64,000 bases of DNA, from the NCBI GenBank assembly GCA_964640665.1, contig CAZXHT010000014.1, forward strand, positions 1-64,000. Reading direction: 5' to 3'. Position numbers and translations under genes: made by a program. Origin of the DNA: DATKYQ01 sp964640665. Its GTDB lineage: Bacteria; Myxococcota; B64-G9. Below are positions 35,086 through 43,497 of this stretch, piece after piece; within the stretch, counting starts at the first letter, position 1, and every line of letters begins with the position of its first letter. The notes beneath the pieces were generated by a model that ran no database searches, had not been told where the DNA came from, and saw nothing but the letters and a program-made list of their open reading frames with translations.

Positions 35086-35300
35086 GCCGTCTTCTCCCCG
35101 CTAAAAACAACAAACCGGGCACCGCCCAGCCCGCGATGCCCACGAAAAACCATAGCCCAGGACCAGGCGCGGATCAAGGCCAAAGGGCCCAAAAGGCTTC
35201 GGGGTTTTTTTCGTGTTGTCGCCGAGAACCTGTGCTTATATCAATCGTCTCTATTCTTAAAGTCGATATTGGTCCGGATGCAGACAGAACGGAGAATGCT

Positions 35301-38300
35301 ATGAAGATAGAAATCAAAAAAGAGAAAACGGGACGCTTGTGGTACAAGGGTTTCTTGATCCTGGCGGCGGTGTTTGTCTGGATACCGCCGTTTTTCATCG
35401 GCGCCTGCCCGGCGCCTGAACTCGCCTCGCCGTTGCAGGCCAGGCTGGAGTTGGCGGCCGGCGATGTATCGCTGGAACAGGCCGGCACAAGCGGGCCGGC
35501 GTTTTCGGGGGCGGCGCTCCTGGCCGACTCACACATAGCCACGGGCAAAGGCGCCCGGGCCCTGGTTCGGCTTTCCAACGGTGCTTCCATATTCATGCGC
35601 GGCGGCAGCGGGGTTTTTTTGGGCAACAACGCCGTCGAGCTTGGCCAGGGTGAAATCTGGATGGACGCCCCACCCACGGAACGCCAATCCATCGCGCACA
35701 AGATCGGAGCCGTGACTGTGTTCGCAGTGGACGCCGGACTCTCTATCAAGAAAACCGCCCAGGGCGCTGATGTTTACGTTGCCCGCGGTGTCGCCACTAT
35801 TTCCGCCCCCGGTGGGCGTGTGGATGTTCACGGCGGCGAGCAGGCCAGCGTCAGCGGATCGGCGGCCCCCGTGGTCAAGCCGGTCGTCTTCTGGGAGGAC
35901 TGGACCGGCGGAATGGCCGACCGACCTTTGAGGGGCAGCCTTGCCGGAGCCGGATCGGGCCAGATATACGGCGTCGATCTTAACGCCCCGGCCGGCACCC
36001 CGGCCAAGACAATGGAAATCGCCCGCCAGTCGGTGCGTGTCGTGATCAGATCGGGACTTGCAGAAACCGAGGTGGATCAGACTTTCTTCAATCCAACCGA
36101 CCGTCCGCTCGAGGGCTGGTACTGGTTCTCGGTTCCACAGGAAGCTTCCGTCACCGGTTTTGCCCTTCAGACGAATGGAGTGCTGATCGAAGGAGAATTC
36201 GTCGAGCGCCGCCGGGCCGCCCGCGAGTACAAGCAGGCAATAGCCAGAAGCCACCAACCTGCGCTTCTAGAATGGATAGACAGCCATACATTCCGGGCAC
36301 GAATCTACCCTGTTCCGGCCGCCGGCTCGCGCCGTGTCGTACTGCGCTACTTGCAGTTGCTTCCGGTCGTAAAGGAAACCCTGCGCTACGTTTACCCGCT
36401 GCAATCGAGCGAACCCGTGCGCATAGGCGAATTCTCGTTGAATGTCGATCTGGGCGCGGAAGGCAAGGACATGGAGATCACCACGCTGGCGGACGCGCGC
36501 GTCGAGTCCGGCGGAGAACTTGTCAGCATGCGTCGATCGGGCTATGTGCCGCGCGCCGACTTCATGCTGGAGGCGCACATCAATACCCCGCCCGAGCCAA
36601 TCCGAGTTGCCACCATGAAGGCCGCCGGCGATACGGCCGACTACGTGATGGTGCGCTACACACCCGATTTCGACTGGCTCAAGAAAGGCAAGCTGAAAGG
36701 CGAGGTCGCCGTGGTAGTGGACACTTCCGCCGATTCGGATCCGGCCAATCGCTCCATGAAAATTGACGCCGCCGAGGCTATTTTGCGTGCCTTGTCAGGG
36801 GAGGATCGCTTCGCCTTGATCGCCCTGGACGTTCGTCCCACGGTACTGTATCCGGCCAAGGGATTGGCGCAAGCTACCGAGGACGAAATAGGCAAGGCGC
36901 TCGAGCGGCTTTCAGAGTTCGCATCCGGCGGCGCAACCGATCTGTCTGCTCTTTTTGAAGCCTCGCTGGAACGCCTGCACGGCGGCGAACAACCAGCCGT
37001 GATCTATATCGGCGACGGAATCGCCACCTCCGGCGAGATGAACCCCGATCGACTGGTTAAACACCTGCACCACGAGTTGTCCACCTCGAAAGCGCGCCTT
37101 TTCACGGTGAGCGTGGGCCCTTCGGCCAACTACACACTACTGGCCACTCTGGCCCGGGCCGGTGGGGGCGAAACATTCCAAGTGGGCGCCAGCGGGCAAA
37201 TCAATCAGCAGGTACTACGGCTGGTTGCCGCCCTGAAGACCCCGACCATGACAGATTTCGACATGGATCTTGGCGCGGGCCTCGATGAGGTTTTCATATC
37301 GGCCAACGGAAAGGTGAAGCACGGCGAGGAGGTCCTCGTCCTGGCCAGGACCCATCACCCCATTCCGGTGAAGATCGAGATCAAGGGCAAGCTGGCCGGC
37401 GAAAAAATCATCAAGGAGTACACGATTAGCCCCGACTCCAGCGTTTCGGCCTCCTTTGTCGCCCGCCTGTGGGCGGCCGAGTACCTGCGCAGGTTGACCG
37501 GCTCTACGGCCGACTTTGAGTCCCGGCGCGGCAAGATCATGAAGCTGGGCATGGACTACGGACTGATGACGCCCTTTACCAGTATCCTGGCCCTCGGGAG
37601 CGAACAGGCCTACCAACAACAGGGGATTCCCCGCAGGAAATCGACTCTCAGGGGCGTGCGCCTGTCACAATGGATCACAAGCGGTGAGCCCGAAACCGAC
37701 TACGTGCAGATCGCGACCGACAGCGTAGGCTTCGGCTGCAGCCGCGAGAAGACCGCCATGGAAGCGGCCCCGGGAACAGCAAGTGAAGTTGTCGCAACCA
37801 GAGAAATGGCCAGAAGACCCAACGTCACCGCCGGCGGGAAATACGAACGCAAGCGCAGGGCACCAATGGCTGCCCGCGGCCTGGCGGCGCAAGCCGCGCC
37901 AGCGACAATAGAAAAGCTCTCCCGCCCGGAAGGCAAATTGCAACTCAAGGCGACGAGCGGTCCCGCGGGCAACGCCAAGGATAGCGCCGGCAACACTATA
38001 CGCATGGCTTCTTTGATGAAGACCTGCTCCGATATCTCCCGGCGCCCGCTTCGAGAGAGAGTAATAATGTGGCGAAGACGAATGCGCACGGCCAGCAGCC
38101 CCCAACAGATCGTGGCCCGCTACCAGGCGGCGCGAGACGCCTGCGAGATCTTCGACTGGCGCTCAGAGGCGGCTTTCTTCCGTGTCATCAGGCCCTTCAT
38201 CAAGGACGAAGGCAGCGCGGCATACGTTCTGAAGTTCTTCTCGCAACGACCCGAGATCCAGCGCTACCTGGCGCGCCTGATTCTTCGCCGGGCGGTGGAT

Positions 38301-39290
38301 CAACGAGTCATCGCCGTTGTCGAAAAAATCCTGTTTCGCGGCGCGATCAACTGGGCCAACGTTGACAACGAGCTGGCCGCCATTGGAAACGTCGCCCGGC
38401 GCATAGAACGCCTGCGGCAGATCATGGCCCGCGCTCCGGACGATCCAAACGGCATCGTGCGCTTGATGCATCTGCTGGTGAAAAACGATCAAATGGACGA
38501 GGCCCTGCTCCAGGGCCGCAGGCTGAGGGACTCGGGGCTGATCACGCCTTATTTGGCCCGCGAACTTGGTGATGTCCTGGCATCCAGAAAGCTCGCCAAT
38601 GAGGCTGTTCGCACCTATTCCGAGATAGTCGAATTCGACCCCGGTAGCGTCTTGTCCCGGCGCCTGCTGGGAGACATCTACCTGGCACACGGTTGGTACG
38701 ACCCTGCCTACAGCCAATACGAAACATTGACGAATAAGGATCCCCGGCAACCCTTGTACTGGCTGCGACTGGCGGCCGCGGCCGCCGGCGCCGGGCGCCT
38801 GGACCAGGCCCTGCGCCTGGAACGCAAGGTGGCCAGCGCTCCCGGCCGTCCAGGGTCCGAAGATCCCCGTCGCTGGGCCAAACTTTGGTCGGCAACCAGG
38901 TTGGCCAGGCTTCTTTCGAACCCGCCCCAGGGCGTGAGCGCCAAGAGAATCCAGGGCAAGCTCAAGCAGCTACAGTTGTTCCGCGGCAAGGGCAACCTGT
39001 TGATAATAACCTGGGAAGATCTATCGGCCGATCTGCAGCTTGCAGCGTTGAGAAAAAACAGTCAGGTTTCCGTGGGTGAGGCCACCGATGCGGCCAAAAC
39101 CGGTTTATCGGCAATACTGGTACCATCGGGCAACCTCGGGAAGATTACACTCCGCGCCGTCCTCAGGACTCCCCCGGTTCGGCGTCCGATACTGATCAAG
39201 CGCCACAGCATTACCTGGGACGGACGAAAATTCAAGGCCAAGATCACGAGCCACAGCCTGGCCGCGGGCGCAACCAAGCTGGCGATGTAG
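35301..39290 (+). CDS. FecR-like / VIT / VWA / TPR giant surface lipoprotein
   Basis: 1329 residues from the ATG at 35301 (GGAG six bases upstream); an open extension before it is not homologous. The membrane segment ends FFIGACPAPE, a lipobox-like site. Domains in order: FecR-like sugar- or peptide-binding region (about 45-195, LEQAGTSGPAFSGAALLADS, MRGGSGVFLG); VIT domain (about 225-350, ETEVDQTFFNPTDRPLEGWYWF); VWA domain (about 460-640) whose MIDAS motif reads DTSADSD, not DxSxS; a long linker; helical repeats and TPRs (about 1030-1190). VIT/VWA proteins bind ligands or assemble envelope complexes. The degenerate MIDAS makes metal-dependent binding doubtful. Confidence 0.85.
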   Translation: MKIEIKKEKTGRLWYKGFLILAAVFVWIPPFFIGACPAPELASPLQARLELAAGDVSLEQAGTSGPAFSGAALLADSHIATGKGARALVRLSNGASIFMRGGSGVFLGNNAVELGQGEIWMDAPPTERQSIAHKIGAVTVFAVDAGLSIKKTAQGADVYVARGVATISAPGGRVDVHGGEQASVSGSAAPVVKPVVFWEDWTGGMADRPLRGSLAGAGSGQIYGVDLNAPAGTPAKTMEIARQSVRVVIRSGLAETEVDQTFFNPTDRPLEGWYWFSVPQEASVTGFALQTNGVLIEGEFVERRRAAREYKQAIARSHQPALLEWIDSHTFRARIYPVPAAGSRRVVLRYLQLLPVVKETLRYVYPLQSSEPVRIGEFSLNVDLGAEGKDMEITTLADARVESGGELVSMRRSGYVPRADFMLEAHINTPPEPIRVATMKAAGDTADYVMVRYTPDFDWLKKGKLKGEVAVVVDTSADSDPANRSMKIDAAEAILRALSGEDRFALIALDVRPTVLYPAKGLAQATEDEIGKALERLSEFASGGATDLSALFEASLERLHGGEQPAVIYIGDGIATSGEMNPDRLVKHLHHELSTSKARLFTVSVGPSANYTLLATLARAGGGETFQVGASGQINQQVLRLVAALKTPTMTDFDMDLGAGLDEVFISANGKVKHGEEVLVLARTHHPIPVKIEIKGKLAGEKIIKEYTISPDSSVSASFVARLWAAEYLRRLTGSTADFESRRGKIMKLGMDYGLMTPFTSILALGSEQAYQQQGIPRRKSTLRGVRLSQWITSGEPETDYVQIATDSVGFGCSREKTAMEAAPGTASEVVATREMARRPNVTAGGKYERKRRAPMAARGLAAQAAPATIEKLSRPEGKLQLKATSGPAGNAKDSAGNTIRMASLMKTCSDISRRPLRERVIMWRRRMRTASSPQQIVARYQAARDACEIFDWRSEAAFFRVIRPFIKDEGSAAYVLKFFSQRPEIQRYLARLILRRAVDQRVIAVVEKILFRGAINWANVDNELAAIGNVARRIERLRQIMARAPDDPNGIVRLMHLLVKNDQMDEALLQGRRLRDSGLITPYLARELGDVLASRKLANEAVRTYSEIVEFDPGSVLSRRLLGDIYLAHGWYDPAYSQYETLTNKDPRQPLYWLRLAAAAAGAGRLDQALRLERKVASAPGRPGSEDPRRWAKLWSATRLARLLSNPPQGVSAKRIQGKLKQLQLFRGKGNLLIITWEDLSADLQLAALRKNSQVSVGEATDAAKTGLSAILVPSGNLGKITLRAVLRTPPVRRPILIKRHSITWDGRKFKAKITSHSLAAGATKLAM

Positions 39291-39295
39291 GAGTA

Positions 39296-41209
39296 CTATG
39301 CCACGCCGGGTTCGGGTTCTGGCTTGGGGGATCTGCCGTCCTTGCGCTCTTCGCCGATGGCCACCTCTTCGGGACTGACCAGACGGGTTTCCAGAGGCTT
39401 GGGCCGATCGAGAGATTCTCCGCGGACTATCTTGTCGACGTCCCCGCCCTCCAGTGTTTCGAAGATCAAAAGCGCCTCGGCCATGCGGTGCAATATGTCC
39501 AAGTTCTCGGAGATTAGCTTGTGAACGTCTGTATACGCCTCCTCGACGATCTGACGCACCTCGCTGTCGATCTCCTGGGCGGTCTGCTCGCTGTAGTCAC
39601 GGTGCTGGGATATCTCGCGTCCCAGGAATATCTGTTCTTCCTTCTTTCCGAAAGACAGCGGGCCCAGCTTCTGGCTCATACCCCACTCGCAGACCATCTT
39701 GCGGGCCAGGTCGGTGGCCTGTTCTATGTCCTGGCCGGCACCGGTGGTCTGTTCTTTGAGCACCAGTTCCTCGGCCACCCGCCCGCCGAGCAGCACGCGA
39801 ATGCGGTTGGTCGCGTATGTCTTCGAGGTCGTGTGCCGGTCTTCCACAGGAAGCTGCTGGGTGACACCCAGGGCAAGGCCGCGCGGGATGATGCTTACCT
39901 TGTGTACCGGATCGGCGCCGGGCAACAGCTTGGCCACCAGGGCGTGCCCGCCCTCATGATAGGCCGTCAGGCGCTTTTCCTGTTCGCTGATGATCATCGA
40001 CTTGCGCTCGGTGCCCATCATGACCTTGTCCTTGGCCATCTCGAACTCGCCCTGTCCTACGTCTACCTTGTCTGTCTTGGCCGCCAGCAGGGCGGCCTCG
40101 TTGACCAGGTTTTCCAAGTCGGCGCCGGAGAACCCAGGAGTACCCCGGGCGATATCCTCGAGCTTCACTTCGGAACCAAGCGGCACCTTCCTGCAGTGCA
40201 CCTGCAGGATACCGAGGCGGCCGCGCACATCGGGCCGCGGCACCACCACCCGGCGATCGAAGCGTCCGGGCCGCAGCAGTGCGGGATCCAGGACGTCGGG
40301 CCGGTTGGTGGCCGCCATCAGGATGACGCCTTCGTTTGACTCGAAGCCGTCCATCTCGACCAGCAACTGGTTCAGCGTCTGTTCGCGCTCGTCGTGCCCC
40401 CCGCCCAGGCCGGCCCCGCGATGCCGCCCCACGGCGTCGAGTTCGTCGACGAAGACGATGCAGGGGGCGTGTTTCTTGCCCTGTTCGAACAGGTCGCGGA
40501 CCCGCGAAGCGCCGACGCCTACGAACATCTCGACGAAGTCGGAGCCCGAGATGCTGAAGAACGGCACTCCCGCCTCGCCCGCCACAGCCCGGGCCAGAAG
40601 CGTCTTGCCCGTGCCCGGAGGGCCCATCAACAAAACACCCTTGGGAATGCGCCCACCCAGGCGGGTGAATTTCTTGGGGCTCTTGAGGAACAGGATGATT
40701 TCCTGCAGCTCCTCCTTGGCCTCATCGACGCCGGCAACGTCTTTGAATGTGACCTTGTTGGTCTGGGAATTCAACAGGCGCGCCTTGGACTTGCCGAAGG
40801 ACATGGCCTTGCCGCCGCCCGCCTGGAGCTGGCGCATGAAGAAGATGAAGATGACGAACAGGAAGATCATCGGCAGCCAACTCAGAAGGGCCGACTGCCA
40901 GAAGGGGTTCTCCTCTTCTTTTTCGACGCTGACAACCACCTTGTGTGTCTTCATGTCGCGAATGACGTCATCGGTCAACAGAGCCCTGGTCTGGAAAGCC
41001 CGCTTGCCGCCGCCTTCCACGAACTCGCCGGAGATCTCTTTGCCCTTGATGACGACGTTGCGCACATTGTCTTTCTCGACCTCGTCCCAGAACTCGGAGA
41101 AGGAGATGACCTTGCCCTCCTGGGGAGAACTCGAGAAGATCTGGTAAAAGCTGATGAACATGGCAATCAGCAGGATCCAGAGAAGAATTGTCTTGTGGCT
41201 CTGTTTCAA
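39296..41209 (-). CDS. ftsH: ATP-dependent zinc metalloprotease FtsH
   Basis: 637 residues. Two membrane helices (TILLWILLIAMFISFYQIF and LSWLPMIFLFVIFIFF) frame a periplasmic domain. The AAA module has Walker A GPPGTGKT, Walker B IVFVDELDAVG, pore loop FVEMFVGVGASRVRDLF and second-region-of-homology ATNRPDVLDPALLRPGRFDR. The peptidase has the zinc site AYHEGGHALV. The enzyme degrades membrane and regulatory proteins at the inner membrane. Complete, with an acidic-proline C-terminal tail. The VIT/VWA gene ends only 5 bp away on the other strand. Confidence 0.98.
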   Translation of the reverse strand: MKQSHKTILLWILLIAMFISFYQIFSSSPQEGKVISFSEFWDEVEKDNVRNVVIKGKEISGEFVEGGGKRAFQTRALLTDDVIRDMKTHKVVVSVEKEEENPFWQSALLSWLPMIFLFVIFIFFMRQLQAGGGKAMSFGKSKARLLNSQTNKVTFKDVAGVDEAKEELQEIILFLKSPKKFTRLGGRIPKGVLLMGPPGTGKTLLARAVAGEAGVPFFSISGSDFVEMFVGVGASRVRDLFEQGKKHAPCIVFVDELDAVGRHRGAGLGGGHDEREQTLNQLLVEMDGFESNEGVILMAATNRPDVLDPALLRPGRFDRRVVVPRPDVRGRLGILQVHCRKVPLGSEVKLEDIARGTPGFSGADLENLVNEAALLAAKTDKVDVGQGEFEMAKDKVMMGTERKSMIISEQEKRLTAYHEGGHALVAKLLPGADPVHKVSIIPRGLALGVTQQLPVEDRHTTSKTYATNRIRVLLGGRVAEELVLKEQTTGAGQDIEQATDLARKMVCEWGMSQKLGPLSFGKKEEQIFLGREISQHRDYSEQTAQEIDSEVRQIVEEAYTDVHKLISENLDILHRMAEALLIFETLEGGDVDKIVRGESLDRPKPLETRLVSPEEVAIGEERKDGRSPKPEPEPGVA

Positions 41210-41289
41210 AAAACGTCACCTCACGGACAACAGGCATTATAGGTCTCGTCCCTGGATGCGTCAAGCGCGGAAATCGAGCATTTCTCGAT

Positions 41290-41709
41290 TCATGACCCGC
41301 TTCTGCCCGTAAGACACAGATAGGGACGCATCATCGCCAGGCGCTTGGCGGCGATTCCCCGCACCTCGAGCAAATCGTCGAGCGAGTCGAAGCCATGCCC
41401 GCTCTGCCTGGCTCGCACTATCCCTTTCGCCAGAGTAGGGCCGATGCCCGGAATGGCCGTCAGGTCGTCCGCGGAGGCGCTGCCTAAGGGAATGCGCAGG
41501 CCGAGAAGCAGGCGCTGGCGGGTGGTGATGTTTTTCGGCCCGGTTAAGCAGCGCGAGCTTTTTTCCTTTGTTGGTTCCGATGCGCTCAGCCCTAAACCAT
41601 TGGCGGGAGCGGTGGTGGATGAAGACTCGAAGAGCCCCGCTGCCGAGAGCAAGAGCAATACAACGAATATTCCGGTTTCCTGCCTGGTTCCCATGTTGAG
41701 TGACATCAT
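41290..41709 (-). CDS. ComEA-like helix-hairpin-helix protein
   Basis: 139 residues from ATG 41709 (an ATG at 41694 is also possible). A membrane helix or signal (TGIFVVLLLLSAAGLF) is followed by a linker and a double helix-hairpin-helix: ADDLTAIPGIGPTLAKGIVRARQ and SLDDLLEVRGIAAKRLAMMRPYL. The fold is that of ComEA, the periplasmic DNA receptor of natural transformation, although many bacteria keep such proteins without competence. No comEC lies nearby. The start codon falls inside the 38-bp palindrome shared with the divergent hutI gene. Confidence 0.82.
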   Translation of the reverse strand: MMSLNMGTRQETGIFVVLLLLSAAGLFESSSTTAPANGLGLSASEPTKEKSSRCLTGPKNITTRQRLLLGLRIPLGSASADDLTAIPGIGPTLAKGIVRARQSGHGFDSLDDLLEVRGIAAKRLAMMRPYLCLTGRSGS

Positions 41710-41740
41710 TTTACATTTTTTAAAAAATGTAAAATGATGT
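41703..41740. promoter_or_regulatory. 38-bp perfect palindrome between comEA-like and hutI genes
   Basis: ACATCATTTTACATTTTTT (41703-41721) is followed immediately by its exact reverse complement (41722-41740), with no spacer or mismatch. It covers the start codon of the ComEA-like gene and lies 32 bp upstream of the hutI ATG. It could be a regulator's operator, a cruciform, or a bidirectional hairpin whose A/T run doubles as a terminator. Confidence 0.75.
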
Positions 41741-41771
41741 GATCAGTTCTCGATTTTGGGAGGATGTATCG

Positions 41772-43052
41772 ATGGAGCATGCAGACCTGGTCATCAGGAA
41801 CATCGGCCAGCTATTGACCATGGATCCGGCATCCGGCGGCCGGGGAGACGCCGCTGCGGATCCGGTGGCGGGCCTGGGGCTCGTCATCAACGCGGCCGTG
41901 GCAATCAAGGGCGAGCGCATCCTGTGGACCGGTCGCGAGAGAGAGTTAGCGGCGGCCGTATCAATCGACGCCAAAACCGTAAGCATAGATGCCGGGGGCT
42001 CGGCCGCCATGCCCGGCCTGATCGACTGCCATACCCACTCGGTCTTCGCCGGTTCGCGCGCCCACGAGTTCGCCCGCCGTATCTCGGGCGCCAGCTACGA
42101 GGAGATCCTGGCCGAGGGATTCGGCATCCATGCCACCGTACGGGCGACCCGCGAGGCCTCGGAAGAGGCGCTGGCGGCCTTGCTAATAAGCCGCCTCGAC
42201 TCCTTCCTCTCGCTGGGTGTCACGACTGTAGAGATAAAGAGCGGCTACGGGCTGGATTTGCCCTCCGAACTGAAGATGCTGAAGGTGGTCTCCGAGGTGG
42301 ACCGCTGGCACGCCGTCGACCTGGTACCGACATTTCTCGGGGCCCATACCCTGCCCGCCGACTACCGCAAGCAGCGCCGGAAGTACCTCGACCTGGTGAT
42401 CGCCGAGATGATCCCCGCGGTCAGCGAGCAGGGTCTGGCACGCTTCTGTGACGTCTTCTGCGACCAGGGGGCCTTCGATCTGGCAGAGTCGCGCAGGGTT
42501 CTCGAGGCGGGCATCGCCCACGGTCTCAGGCCCAAGCTGCACGCCGAACAACTCACCCGCAGCGGGTCTGTCGAGTTGGCCGTGGAACTGGACGCGGCTT
42601 CCGTCGATCACCTCGAGCATGTGAATGACGATGACGCAAAAATCCTGGCCGCGAGTGACACCGTCGCCGTGCTGCTGCCCGGCGCCACTTACTTTTTGGG
42701 AAAGAAGAACTACGCCCCCGGACGCATGCTGTGCGATGCGGGCTGCGCCGTGGCCGTCTCGACCGACTTCAATCCCGGCTCGTGCATGAGCGAGAACCTG
42801 CCTTTAATGCTCAACATGGCTTGCCTTCAAAACGGCCTCTACCCGCGCGAGGCGCTCCTGGGGGCCACCCGCTGGGCGGCCGGGGCGCTTGCCCTCTCGG
42901 GCGAGCAGGGATCGCTACTGCCCGGCATGCAGGCCGACTTGCTGGTGCTCGACTCGCCAGACTACCGCAACCTGGTCTACCACTTCGGAAGAACGCACAC
43001 CCGGATGGTAATCAAGCGCGGTAAAATGGTCTGGAATGTAATAGGCCCCTGA
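41772..43052 (+). CDS. hutI: Imidazolonepropionase
   Basis: 426 residues from the ATG at 41772 (GGGAGG upstream). It hydrolyses imidazolone-5-propionate to formiminoglutamate in histidine degradation. The amidohydrolase fold shows the metal site DCHTHSVFAGSRAHEFA, the substrate region IKSGYGLDL, HAEQLTRSG, DHLEHVND and STDFNPGS. Full length. No hutH, hutU or hutG neighbours are present, so the histidine pathway, if complete, is scattered. Its last 41 bp overlap the convergent tsaE gene. Confidence 0.95.
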   Translation: MEHADLVIRNIGQLLTMDPASGGRGDAAADPVAGLGLVINAAVAIKGERILWTGRERELAAAVSIDAKTVSIDAGGSAAMPGLIDCHTHSVFAGSRAHEFARRISGASYEEILAEGFGIHATVRATREASEEALAALLISRLDSFLSLGVTTVEIKSGYGLDLPSELKMLKVVSEVDRWHAVDLVPTFLGAHTLPADYRKQRRKYLDLVIAEMIPAVSEQGLARFCDVFCDQGAFDLAESRRVLEAGIAHGLRPKLHAEQLTRSGSVELAVELDAASVDHLEHVNDDDAKILAASDTVAVLLPGATYFLGKKNYAPGRMLCDAGCAVAVSTDFNPGSCMSENLPLMLNMACLQNGLYPREALLGATRWAAGALALSGEQGSLLPGMQADLLVLDSPDYRNLVYHFGRTHTRMVIKRGKMVWNVIGP

Positions 43053-43497
43053 CTATCTCACTGCCACGACTGTCTTCTCCCTCGATGTAGAGTCGGCGGC
43101 TTGATTCGTCTACGATCTCGAGGCTGATAGTTACTCCACACCCCGGAAGTGCCGCCGGGATGCGTTCGAACCACTCGACGACGCACACTCCGTCCCCGTA
43201 GACAAGCTCGTCGTAGCCTATTTCGGCCAGCTCGACGGAACTCGTCAACCTGTAAAGATCCAGGTGGTGAACCGGCAGGCGACCCGGGTAGCTCTGGCAA
43301 ATCACGTAGGTAGGGCTGGTGACCGGAACCCGCTCGTCCACCCCGGCTCCCAGCGCCAGCCCCTGCACCAGGCAGGTCTTTCCGGCCCCCAACTCGCCGG
43401 TCAGCCCGATCCAATCACCCGGCAGGCTCATCTCGCCCAGCCGGCGTCCCAGCTCGCGGGTCTCATCCGCCGAGTTGGTTGTTATCTCAAGACTCAT
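43012..43497 (-). CDS. tsaE: tRNA threonylcarbamoyladenosine synthesis ATPase TsaE
   Basis: 161 residues. TsaE is the ATPase that supports TsaB/TsaD in making t6A37 in tRNAs reading ANN codons. Visible: N-terminal TNSADETRELGRRLGE, Walker A LTGELGAGKT, VTSPTYVICQSYPG, the HHLDLYRL motif and VCVVEWFERI. The 11-bp overlap with the upstream nnr gene indicates coupling in the glmM-pdxJ-nnr-tsaE operon. The 3' end runs 41 bp into hutI on the other strand. Confidence 0.95.
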   Translation of the reverse strand: MSLEITTNSADETRELGRRLGEMSLPGDWIGLTGELGAGKTCLVQGLALGAGVDERVPVTSPTYVICQSYPGRLPVHHLDLYRLTSSVELAEIGYDELVYGDGVCVVEWFERIPAALPGCGVTISLEIVDESSRRLYIEGEDSRGSEIVRGLLHSRPFYRA

